Source: Shinisaurus crocodilurus (taxonomy: Eukaryota > Chordata > Lepidosauria > Squamata > Shinisauridae). From it: a stretch of DNA of 64,000 nucleotides. Position numbers and translations under genes: made by a program. The stretch is from assembly GCA_021292165.1 (NCBI GenBank), contig JAHFWL010001298.1:146673-210672 (forward strand). The letters run 5' to 3'. Every line of letters starts with the position of its first letter. Within the stretch, counting starts at the first letter, position 1. This document shows, in pieces, positions 54,136 to 63,364 of this stretch. The notes below the pieces were generated by a model. It was not told the DNA's origin and made no database searches. It worked only from the letters and a program-made list of their open reading frames with translations.

Positions 54136-54525
54136 ATCTACTTATTTGTAAAGACAATTTCTGCCACACATGCAGAACCAGGAAAAAGACTGTGGGGTTG
54201 TTTACCATGCGGAGACAACAAAAAAAAATTCTCTTAGAAATGCATTTCAGAGTGTGTGCGTGTGTGTGTTTGAGAGAGAATGAATGCACCAAATCAGCAA
54301 GCTTAGCCTAATGATTCAAGCAGACTTCCTCATTGGTTACAATCCCACAGAGTGTAATGTACAGCTAAGTTGCATTGATCTCAGTGGAATTTAGACACAC
54401 ATAATCAAACACAGGACTGCCAAGTCAAAGGAACTAAATCTTCTGAAATCCAAATATTTTCAACTTAAACTGAATTGTTGATTAGGCTCTAAATTACTGG
54501 TTTGTACTCAATTGTGCTGTAAAAT

Positions 54526-54527
<2 letters not shown>

Positions 54528-54564
<37 letters not shown>
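54528..54564. repeat. (GT)n microsatellite
   Basis: About 18 GT units. Confidence 0.95.
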
Positions 54565-54565
<1 letters not shown>

Positions 54566-54808
54566 TCATAACAAGAGTGATAGATCAGTGGGCTTAGCAA
54601 TGGCTGCCTAGAAATGCTCACAAATTCGCAAAACAGCTGTTCAGCCATTTCCAAAATAGCAGTGCTACTGCTGCCAAAGCTCTGCTAATCCCTTAGCTTT
54701 AGAGTTTGTTGAGGATGTACATATATTCATTACCATCTTTTACAGAGTGCCAACATTAAATAGTTCACCTATTTGAACTATTCATTTCCTTTCGTATTTA
54801 CTTACTTA

Positions 54809-54873
54809 GGGAGCAATCCTATGCAAGTTTAGACAGAAAAAAAGGCCTACAATTCCCAGCATAGGATTGCGCC
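54809..54873. mobile_element. Harbinger-like MITE, internally deleted
   Basis: GGAGCAATCCTATGCAAGTT, TAGACAGAAAAAAAGGCC, then TACAATTCCCAGCATAGGAT and TGCGCC: left arm, part of the core and the right terminus, with the right arm deleted. Confidence 0.7.
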
Positions 54874-54876
54874 TTT

Positions 54877-54995
54877 ACTGTACTTTTAAACTGCCCAATA
54901 ACTGAAGTTCTCTGGGCAGTGTATAGTACAAACAATAAGCAACAACAATGCCGAATAAAACCAAGATAAAACCAGCAGCAAAGAATAAAACCATG
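54877..54995 (-). pseudogene. LINE 3' UTR fragment, L2-like, minus strand
   Basis: CTGCCCAATAACTGAAGTTC, TCTGGGCAGTGTATAGTACA and ATAAAACCAAGATAAAACC correspond on the minus strand to the ..TTTTAT..TATACACTGCCCAG.. tail found in squamate LINEs. Confidence 0.5.
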
Positions 54996-55464
54996 ACAGG
55001 CGACAGCATCACAAAACATCAAGAAGAAGTGGTAGGCATGTCTTTCGGTGCCCTGTGGAACCAAGCTCTGCATTAGCAAAATGCAGTGTCATCTTTTGCT
55101 GCCCTGTGCCAGACAAACCTCTCTGGAGAATTCCTGAGAGACACGAAACACCAGCCTGATACCATCAGACAATTACAGAGATCAAACTTCTCCTCCAGTT
55201 AAAGCAGCTAATAATTAGCCACTTCTAAGCCATCCAACAGTCACCCAAGGGAATGCACACAAGCGCGCAGACACTAGACCGGTTATTTGTAAAAATCAGA
55301 AAGATGTTCTTGATTTACAGACTGTGTAATGTCAACCTGTCATTCCCTTGGCTGAATAAGCATTGCCAGACGTCGCCACTCACCAGCAGGACAAGTGCTT
55401 CGTGTGATTCTAGCTCTCAGACAGCACTTGGCGCTTTACTGAAGGGTTACCTACTCCTTTGGGG
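54996..55464. other. No gene seen
   Basis: Nothing recognised. Confidence 0.5.
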
Positions 55465-55655
55465 GAAGAACCTTATCTTAGTGGTAGAGCACGTGCTTTG
55501 CATGCATGAATTCCCAAGGGTTCAAACCCCAGAAACTCCCGTTAAAGGAGTCTGGGTAGCAAATAATGGGAAAGATCTCTGCTGGAGACCTGGAAAGCTA
55601 CTACCGGTCACTGGGCTCTAGTCTGACTTGGCATGGCAACTTCGTATATCCCTAC
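55465..55655 (+). mobile_element. tRNA-Ala-like SINE
   Basis: TTAGTGGTAGAGCACGTGCT, TTTGCATGCATGAATTCCC and GGGTTCAAACCCC resemble tRNA-Ala(TGC): A box, anticodon arm with TGC, and B box GGTTCAAACCC. The acceptor stem does not pair, so it is not a working tRNA. The following GATCTCTGCTGGAGACCTGG and GTCTGACTTGGCATGGCAAC match the body of the abundant squamate tRNA-Ala SINE as I remember it. Confidence 0.75.
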
Positions 55656-55740
55656 CCCAATTGCCTGTTTCAGGGTTTTTGAGGTCAGTATCAAGACCTG
55701 TTTCAGGGTTTTTTAGGTCAGTATCAAGGCCAGGGTTGCA

Positions 55741-56555
55741 TGTGTGAACCTATGAGCGTGCAAAGCCAGGCAGGGTCAGGCCTGGTTATTACTTGGATGG
55801 GAGACCCTCAGGGATGGGGACTCGGACTCGAGGACTCGACTCGTGAGTTGGACTGACTCCCCCCTCTGACTCGAGTCGGACTCAAGTCCCAATATTTTTA
55901 ATGGGACTCGAGACTCGACTCGGGACTCGAGACCAAGGACTCGTCAACATCCCTGTTTGATGCCACCTGCAGGTGCTGTCTGGACCTAGTTGCAGTAACA
56001 ATCCAAGTTTATTTTTAAAAATCATTTTACTAATGTAACCCTTCAGACATTTTGAGTTTGGCTGCCTCTGCCTGCCTGTTTGGGGTGCCCTACCTCCTCT
56101 GCCTGCCTGGTCTCTTCTTAACCAGTTCCACAGTTTGAATTGTCCAAGACAAAGGCCTCTGCCTGCCTGTTTTGTGGTTCCCTGCCTGGTTATTTTGGGT
56201 TTGTCTGCCTGGTCTGTTCTTGTCAAAATCAGTGGCAGAGTTTTGGGATAAAAAGGCACACTTGTGCCTAGAATTTATTTAAGCCACACATCTGAAGTAG
56301 CCTTATTTTGTTGGGGAAAAAACCCATTGATTTTAATAGGGACTCGTGGAGTCAGCTTTGGGAGTGACTCGGGACTCGTGAGTCACCATTTTGGATCAAG
56401 GACTCCGACTCGAAACCAAAGACTCGTGACTCGAGACCAAGGACTCTTCAACATCCCTGGAGACCCCTCCTCTAGTTTCCTGCATTGAGCAGGGCAGGGG
56501 GGTGGACTTGATAGCCTTGTAGGCTCCTTCTAACTCTATGATCTATGAATCTATC
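55741..56555 (+). mobile_element. 5S-rRNA-derived SINE split by a hAT insertion
   Basis: The left part (55741-55808) has AGGCAGGGTCAGGCCTGGTT and ATTACTTGGATGGGAGACC, 5S-like internal promoter sequence. The right part (56460-56555) has GACCCCTCCTCTAGTTTCCT, GCATTGAGCAGGGCAGG, GACTTGATAGCCTTGTAGGC and AACTCTATGATCTATGAATC. Joined in thought, the two halves align with 14330-14484, proving the hAT arrived later. Confidence 0.85.
55809..56459 (+). mobile_element. hAT element with GACTCG-rich ends and internal terminus, copy 2
   Basis: Begins CAGGGATGGGGACTCGGACT and ends GGACTCTTCAACATCCCTG. Flanks are GAGACCCT (55801-55808) and GAGACCCC (56460-56467). The left 147 bp (55809-55955) again ends in ACATCCCTG. 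The interior differs from copy 1 directly after the internal terminus (55956-56045) and then becomes alignable from CAGACATTTTG on, with CTCTGCCTGCCTG repeats. 651 bp. Confidence 0.92.
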
Positions 56556-56615
56556 AAGCTTTATTTATTACGTTCACTTCCCACAATTCTCGCCTCATTT
56601 CTGCAAGGCTTAGAG

Positions 56616-57587
56616 CAAGGGTGCAGAACCGCTTTCAGCCTGAGGACTGAATTCAATTTCAGAGAAGCTCGGGGGTGGGGGAGGCACATTCCAGTGGTGA
56701 GTGGGTGAGGCCAAAGGCAAAATGGGTCAGGGCCCAAGGCAAACAGGCACGGCCAAAATACCAGCATATTTTTAGCTTATCCATCGGCCAGAGAACCAAG
56801 GGCAGCGGGCTGCACCCGCTGCCTCCCAGGAGTAACGTCACAGCAAGGGGGAGACCAACCTGGCCCCATACATCAGCCGGAGAGGGAGCAGCTGCGGGGA
56901 GCTCACGTCACCCATCCCTGCCGGAAGGAACATACAGCTCCAACTGACAGTTCCCTGGGGCAGCAGACTCTGGCCTTGTCCATCGGCCAGAGAACCAAGG
57001 GCCACTGGGAGGCTGCATCCCCTGCCTCCCAGGAGTAACATCACAGCAAGGGGGAGACCAGCGTGGCCCCATACATCAGCTGGAGAGGGAGCAGCTGCAG
57101 GGAGCTTGTTTTGCCCTTCCCTGCCACCCCCCAAAAGAAGAAAAAAGAAAGAAAACCTATAAGAACCTTTTTAACTAAGCACTGGTGCCTGAGTTTTGCA
57201 TTCTTCCTCCTCCCTCCCAATCCCTTTTCCTTTTGTGTCATGTCTTTTAGATTGTAAGCCTGAGGGCAGGGACTGTCTATTATTAATCTTTGTAAGCCAT
57301 TCTGGGAGCCTTTTCTGGCTGAAGAGTGGGGGTATAAGTGCTGTAAATAAATAAATAAATAAAGCTCTTACTGCCAGTAACTAAGAAGTAGGAGAGGCAC
57401 GTCAACCTTTTTGCATGGAGAAAAAACACTCAAAAGCCAGAAAAAACACCTAATGATCAGCAGTTGGAGAAAAGAAGGTGGGGCCAGGAGAAAGGGCTGT
57501 GGCCTTCTGGGGAAACCAGCGGGGCCAGATTGGGACCCCAGGAGGGGTGGATTGGCCATGCCTGGGCCTGAGGTTCTGCAACCCTGG
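56616..57587 (+). mobile_element. Composite hAT element with internal duplication and LINE-like tail
   Basis: Starts CAAGGGTGCAGAACCGC and ends GGTTCTGCAACCCTG, with a perfect 8-bp duplication GCTTAGAG (56608-56615, 57588-57595). Inside, a block of about 128 bp is repeated (56779-56907 and 56979-57106; TCCATCGGCCAGAGAACCAA to GAGAGGGAGCAGCTGC). From about 57175 to 57362 there is a retroelement-like tail: GATTGTAAGCCTGAGGGCAG, GGGGTATAAGTGCTG, TAAATAAATAAA. No transposase frame. Confidence 0.88.
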
Positions 57588-57744
57588 CTTAGAGAAATCG
57601 TTTAGCTTCACTATGTGAGGTAAGCACTGGTGCCTGAGTTTTGCATTTTATCCCAATGGTTTTATCCCAAACTTGTGTTTCATAATTGTGGATTTGAATC
57701 TGGACTTCAGCCAAGCCCAACATTCTATGAACCATACTGTGACT

Positions 57745-58062
57745 GGGTTCAGTCAACACAATAACCCACACTCAAGGGCTGAATATGGGTTGTCATTGAA
57801 ACATGGGTTGTTGTTGAAATGTGGGTTATCATGTTGCTTGAACCCAGCCAAGATAAGATACCATGGTGAACAGCTCACAGTTCACAACCCAACAACAACA
57901 AACCATGGGTTCTCTTCATGGGTTGTTCATGGTTAACATGTCATGGCTTGTTAGTACAGCTGGGTTCAGACAACACAATAACTCATGTTTCAACAACAAC
58001 CCATGGTTCAACGACAACCCATAGTCAACCCTTAAGTGTGGGTTATCATGTTGTCTGAACCC
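57745..58062. mobile_element. Double palindromic MITE, GGGTTCAGWCAACA ends
   Basis: Two arms of 101 bp (57745-57845 and 57962-58062) are inverse to one another, and each arm itself starts GGGTTCAGACAACA-like and ends with the inverse (TGTTGTCTGAACCC-like). GGGTTGTTGTTGAAA and CAACAACAACCCATGG recur within. The spacer 57846-57961 has its own short palindromes. Confidence 0.75.
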
Positions 58063-58164
58063 ACTCTGTGTCTCCAACAACAGCTACCAGAGACAGGGAT
58101 TAGAGACAGCTTGTAAGGCAGAAGTTACAATGTCCATACAGATGAAGTCCCTTTCTATGTATTC

Positions 58165-58455
58165 TATGTATTTTATGTATTTGTACCCTGCCCTATACAT
58201 GTATTTTCAGGGTAGCTTACAACAGCAGCAAATATCAGGTAGTTTAAAAAAATATATCAGAGAAATGGTAATGCCTGGTAAATGAAAAGGTATTTGCCCA
58301 GTACCAACAAGACTTGAGTAGGAGCCAGGTGAGCCTCCCAGGAGAATGCATTGCAGAGGTGGGATACTACCACGGAGAACGCCTTCCCCCCTCTCGCCAC
58401 CTAGCGCACCTCAGACAGCAGGGCAAATCAGAGGAGGGCCTCTATAGGCACAAAG
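58165..58455 (-). pseudogene. LINE fragment, L2-like 3' region, minus strand
   Basis: TTTGTACCCTGCCCTATACA and CAGGGTAGCTTACAACA (tail), AAAAGGTATTTGCCC, GAGAATGCATTGCAGAGGTG and GAGAACGCCTTCCCCCC are inverse to the common LINE block ending in FLF and WN.LP-type codons. Strongly decayed. Confidence 0.55.
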
Positions 58456-58924
58456 CACGGAAATAGCAGCCACACCCTTAACCTCCATTTAACTGATATG
58501 GATTTGTCATAATTTTAAAGCCCCAATTTTAAAATTGGATTCACAATTTTAGATCACAACTTTCAAACCCGGAAGAACCAATTTAATACAATTACCCTGA
58601 AAAGTCATCTTGAAATAAAAGTTATGCTGACTCTCAAGGGTTACACCCCAAGTAGACAGAGCAGGAAGCAGGACCTTGTTTATAGAGCCCGACTTTATAG
58701 GTAATGGGATTCATAAAGGAGATGACACTCCATACAATATCCTGGGTTCAGCATATGTAGAGATTTAATCTACAATAGAAATGTACGAGAAACTAGCTCG
58801 CAACCACTATAGCAAATGTTAGCCACTGCGTGAGTTGGGCTGCTACATTTTGTACCAGCTGGAGTTTACAAAACTTATATGCAGTTCCATCTTAGGGCCA
58901 AAACAGACATTACTTTAAATGTGT
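58456..58924. other. No gene seen
   Basis: AT-leaning sequence without recognised features. Confidence 0.5.
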
Positions 58925-58932
58925 GTCTAGCA

Positions 58933-59070
58933 CAGGGATGGGGAACATGTGGTCCTCCAGATGTTGTTGTACTGCAACTCCCAGCAGCCTGAGCCATCAT
59001 CGCCAATGAGTGAGGGCTGATGGGAATTGCAGTCCAGTATATCTGGGAGGCCATATGTTCCCCATCTCTG
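58933..59070. mobile_element. hAT palindromic MITE
   Basis: Begins CAGGGATGGGGAACATGTGG and ends ATATGTTCCCCATCTCTG. Flanks GTCTAGCA (58925-58932) and GTCTGGCA (59071-59078) match at 7 of 8. The core contains GTACTGCAACTCCCAGCAG and inverse GATGGGAATTGCAGTCC. Confidence 0.88.
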
Positions 59071-59240
59071 GTCTGGCAGCTGTCTTCTTTTCATTTTTAC
59101 TCTAGACACAGGGGGACCAATCTGGATCTTAAAAGCCCGCACACACTTGGGTTACAATCCAGATGGGGCCTCTGCACCTACCATAGAGTAAAAATGATAA
59201 GAGACATAGCAAGTAATGCCTGTTGTCGACCTTACATTAA

Positions 59241-59362
59241 GGGTGCACTTGTATGTGTGTTGCCAGAAAAAAGTCCTGAAGCTCTCATTATTGCCCAACT
59301 GGCTGGGGAATGCTGGGAGTTGTAGGATTTTTTTCTGTCTAAACATGTACAGGACTGCACCC
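59241..59362. mobile_element. Harbinger-like MITE
   Basis: Flanked by TAA (59238-59240) and TGA (59363-59365). Left end GGGTGCACTTGTATG is altered; right half AATGCTGGGAGTTGTAGG, TTTCTGTCTAAACATGTACA, GGACTGCACCC is clear. Confidence 0.75.
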
Positions 59363-61574
59363 TGAGAGATATTTTTAAAAAAAACACAACCCACCTGTTT
59401 CAAGCAGTGTAGAGGCTGCTTCACATTACAGGAACTGCTTGTTTGTGCATTTATGGTGAATATTAACATGTGAAGGTGACATATAGATCTGAAATACGCA
59501 CAGTAAACACTGCATATGAAAAACAATGCATACGAAATGACACTCAAAAACCAAATGTCCCCGTCATTTCAATATAGGAATAAGCAGCAGCCATTTTGAG
59601 TCGCTCTTTTTCTTTACTGCTTTTCTGGAGGAGTGCTGGTTATTTGCCCATCACTTGAAATTATTGGCCAAGATTCTTTTCTCCAACTCCCTTCCAGAAC
59701 ATTTGCGGATTTTCTTTTCATCCAGAAATATTTAACATCTGAAGGGCTTCAGTTTATCCCATTTTATTTTCCCCAGCTGATATAACCCTACTTTAAAAAA
59801 AAAATTTTAAAAATCCAGCACTTTTTCTCCCTCTCCTTCCAAAATATTTTGGCTCCTTTAATTGCCAAGCATTTGCACTCAAAACTTGAATGATTTCCAT
59901 GGCTCTTCTATTGTGGTTACTTTTAAGTCCCTTGAATTATATTGTTTTGACTGATCTGTCAGGATTTCAAAACTTATTGCTGAGTAAAAACATCTGCAGT
60001 ACCAAAAATGGCAAGGCCTAGGCATCTCTCTGGCTACAGGGAGCCTCCTTTCCCACTAGAGGGCAAAGCATGCCTATCTGAATTGAGCACAGACCTTTTG
60101 CATGCAACAGGTTTATCAAGGAACAAGAAAAATTGACTGATAAAACATGCAACCTGGAATCTTCTCTCACTTTGACCCTTTAGCAACGGAGTTTGTTTGT
60201 TTTTAATCCAGTGAATAATCCCTCTTGGATTCATTTTCATTTCTTGCTCACTCTTTCTGATCATATTCAATTTTAGGGAAACTGTTTAGGTACCGTAAAT
60301 CAAGCTTGGTATTCTACGCACTTGACTTCCTCTGCCCCATTCTTGTCATTTGGTTACCAAATACCAAAGGGAGAGTTGGAGCTTGGTAACCAAATGTCCC
60401 CCAATTTCCCTGACATGGGCTACTGCTGTGGCAGGCCTATAGGCTTTGCAGCATTTGACAGCAGGAAGCTCCAGTAAAAGCCCCTGGCCATCTTCTCTGG
60501 CAGGTTGGCAAGCAGGCAAGGTTCACAAGAGGGGACAGTTCCTTGACCATTTGAGCCTTGCCTCCAGTGAGGGAGACTCCCCCCCCCCCATCTTCCTGGT
60601 TCGACTGAAGGGCAGGGAAATCTCCATCACTAGTGTGCAAGGCTGGGGATCCTTTGCAACATTTTGTTGCAGGTCCTACCTGTAGAGATAGTGATGGAGG
60701 GGCAGGAGAGAGAAGGGGCATGGTGGGAGAGTGTAACCATGTTGGGGAAATATTCCTTTTCCTTAAAGTTTTAACGGTATGAGAGAACAGAGAAATTAAC
60801 TATCTTCTAAAAACAAACAAACCCACAAATTAAACAATCTACCCGTTATGAAAAGAATTCAACACACAACTACAAATAAGACAAACTTCAAATAAAATTA
60901 AACACTGTTGTCTATCAAATCATAGGTTAAGATGCAATAATGGAGGCAATGGAAGATAGTACACATGGCATAGTGGTCTCATCTTTCTGTATTCATAAAT
61001 CATTGACTTCCATCAATGAGTTAGGAGCCAAGAATTCTAAGCATTATTTGGAAGATTTGAAGAAATCAGTTGCTCTTGACAGAGAATCTCAAAAGACGTC
61101 AGGAATATAAACACTGGTACAGCTGTCTTGCTTTGACTTTTACCGATTTTAAAAATCCATGTTGCTGTTTTTTCTCCTCCCCTACCTTCCCTTCATCACT
61201 CTCACTGGTTCAAAAAGATGTCTCAGTGGTCTTCCCCATCCCGTCCCCCCATCCTTTATAGTATTAAAACTCCCATCATCCCTCACCATTGGTTATACTT
61301 TCTGGGGCTGATAGCAGTTGTAGATCAAACCGTTTAGAGGGTACTAGGTCACCTCCCCCTGTACTAGATGGGTTCAAATAGTTTCTCTGCTAAATATAAC
61401 TTACAAATGAGCAGGAAGGTGCTTGTCTGACTGAGGCATGAACATACTATAGGGACTTCTCTACTATAGGGGTGGAGCATGCACCAGCTCGTCCCTTTAA
61501 GCTTGTTATGATGGGTATAATAACTGCTCTTGTGAAAAGAGTGACAGGAATCCATACAGGTCCAAAACATTGGC
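59363..61574. other. No gene seen; one hAT-like fragment
   Basis: No recognised exon. 59580-60300 is AT-rich and repeat-poor. 61265-61360 holds a decayed palindromic MITE: AAACTCCCATCATCCCTCAC with inverse-like GGGGCTGATAGCAGTTGTAG. Confidence 0.5.
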
Positions 61575-62323
61575 TTATGGGACATTGGTCAAGTATGAAC
61601 TGGACCCCTCGCCGGATCGTCACCTTGAAGTGGTGAGTGGGCTTGCGTGTTCCGATGAATCCTGTGAGCAATGCCGTCGGGAGCTATGTACTCCCAGTAG
61701 GGTCACCCATGGCGGTAAGGTCCGGGGAGAGGAACCAGACAAAGAACGATCCAAAACATAAAGTCCTCAACGGCAGAACAGGCGGAAGATAATTAAACCT
61801 AAATTACAACGGCTGTGAAGGCGGATGAAGGCTGCAGCAGAGAATGGTTTTCCAATCGTCAGGGTAACCGTGCCATTGGATCTCTGCCGTACTCTGTCAA
61901 GTTTGTGTGGTGATTCGTTGTGCACCGATCTCCCCACATAAAACAGTTTCACGCACAGGCGTCTTCCAACCCAACCCATCCAACCCAACCCAACCCAACC
62001 CAACCAACCAACCAACCAAACAAAAAAAAGTCCCATGGCGACTGGCGAATGGCAACGGGGGCAGGACTGTGAATCTGGAAGCCCCTAGTCATGGACCAGC
62101 ACATGGGCGGTGGATGCAGACTCAGTCGCCCTGTTCAAGGAACAAGGTAGTCGAGCAGCTCGGCAGCTGTATCCATGACTGAGCAGCCCTATTTAGGATC
62201 CACTCTGCTCACCCCGTATGGGGAGGGGGCTAGAAAAGGTGCCCTAAACATAGTCTACCTCTTTCTCCCCTGACTGGATTACCGCGTCCAGTGGGGTCAC
62301 CATTTTAGCGGTCGAAAAGACAT
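61575..62323 (+). mobile_element. RTE-like LINE, 5' untranslated leader
   Basis: Precedes the endonuclease frame. Contains CCCTCGCCGGATCGTCACCT, TGAAGTGGTGAGTGGGCTTG, AATGCCGTCGGGAGCTATGT, ACTCCCAGTAGGGTCACCCA and AGGTCCGGGGAGAGGAACCA. This set of phrases recurs in leaders of such LINEs in many animals, as far as I recall. TCACC/GGTGA can pair locally, and CGCCGGA/TCCGG further apart. A (CCCAA)n/(CCAA)n tract lies at 61973-62018. The exact start is not defined: no flanking duplication can be checked because the 3' end is outside the window. Confidence 0.65.
61973..62018. repeat. (CCCAA)n(CCAA)n minisatellite in LINE leader
   Basis: About six CCCAA-type units followed by CCAA units and an A-run. 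Confidence 0.9.
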
Positions 62324-63364
62324 TTGAATTTTGGAACATGGAATATACGGACATTGCTGGATAACATAGATAGTGAACGCCCTGAGCGTAGGACTGCTAT
62401 TATTGCAAGGGAGCTGAGACGGTTTAAAATTGACATAGCAGCACTTCAAGAAACTCGAAGGGCAGGAGAGGGACAGCTGAAAGAAGAAAAAGGAGGTTAT
62501 ACCTTCTTCTGGAAAGGACTACCTGAGCAGGACCGACGAATACATGGTGTAGGCTTTGCCATCAAAAATGAACTAGTGAACTCTTTGTCAGAAGTTCCTA
62601 CTGGCATTAACGAACGCCTGATAACTCTTCGATTAAAGCTCGCCAATAACCAACAGGTAACTATTTTGAGCGCTTATGCACCAACATTAGATGCTGATGA
62701 TGACATCAAGGAAAGTTTTTACAACCAGTTGGACACTCTCCTGTCAGAGATACCCAAGGAGGATAAAATTATCCTCCTGGGCGATTTTAATGCAAGAGTC
62801 GGGCGTGACTTTGATTTATGGCCAGAAACTATTGGAAAAGACGGAGTTGGTAATAGCAACCCGAACGGACTCTTACTTTTGTCTATATGTGCAGAGCATA
62901 ATCTCACTATTACAAACACGCTCTTTCGACAAAAGAATAAGTTTAAAACATCATGGCAGCACCCACGGTCAAAGCACTGGCATCTTCTGGATTATGTAAT
63001 TGTCCGTGTTAGAGATCGCCGCGATGTACTTCTTACTAGGGCCATGGTGAGTGCTGACGACTGCTGGACAGACCACCGACTAATCCGGTCCACTATGGTT
63101 ATCAACATTGCTCCCCAACGTAGGCTTCAAGGAAGGAAACCAAGGCGTAAAATGAACATCCACGCCCTTCAAGATCCTATTAAGCAAACTCGTCTTCAAT
63201 CACTTCTTAAGGAACATCTACCTACGGAACCTCCTGACAACATTGAGGACCATTGGTCTAAGCTGAAAACCTCCATTACTGCAGCTTGTGAACAAACTAT
63301 TGGATATGAAACTAAGAAACATCAGGATTGGTTTGATGAAAATGACAATGAGATAAATATATAA
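62324..63364 (+). CDS. RTE-like LINE ORF, AP-endonuclease domain (frameshifted before RT)
   Basis: An open frame of 346 codons encodes an APE-type endonuclease, which in non-LTR retrotransposons nicks target DNA for reverse transcription. Visible motifs: GTWNIRTL (N7), AALQETR (E43), ILSAYAPT (115-121), ILLGDFNARVG (D154, N156), NSNPNGLLLL, SWQHPRSKHWHLLDYVIV (D223) and CWTDHRLI (D250, H251). All catalytic residues expected for the family are present. A basic linker follows. The frame begins at a TTG (62324); upstream there is a stop at 62306-62308 and no in-frame ATG until codon 241. So the natural start is either non-AUG, or the frame is entered by frameshifting, or a start was lost. The stop at 63362 comes from a small indel: the next frame continues the protein. 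Family: RTE-like, clearly different from classical BovB. Nearly intact, so fairly young. Confidence 0.9.
   Translation: MNFGTWNIRTLLDNIDSERPERRTAIIARELRRFKIDIAALQETRRAGEGQLKEEKGGYTFFWKGLPEQDRRIHGVGFAIKNELVNSLSEVPTGINERLITLRLKLANNQQVTILSAYAPTLDADDDIKESFYNQLDTLLSEIPKEDKIILLGDFNARVGRDFDLWPETIGKDGVGNSNPNGLLLLSICAEHNLTITNTLFRQKNKFKTSWQHPRSKHWHLLDYVIVRVRDRRDVLLTRAMVSADDCWTDHRLIRSTMVINIAPQRRLQGRKPRRKMNIHALQDPIKQTRLQSLLKEHLPTEPPDNIEDHWSKLKTSITAACEQTIGYETKKHQDWFDENDNEINI

Noticed and set aside
55465..55540. Possible tRNA-Ala gene
   Set aside because: A and B boxes are recognisable, but the acceptor stem does not pair and a SINE body follows, so it is a tRNA-derived SINE.
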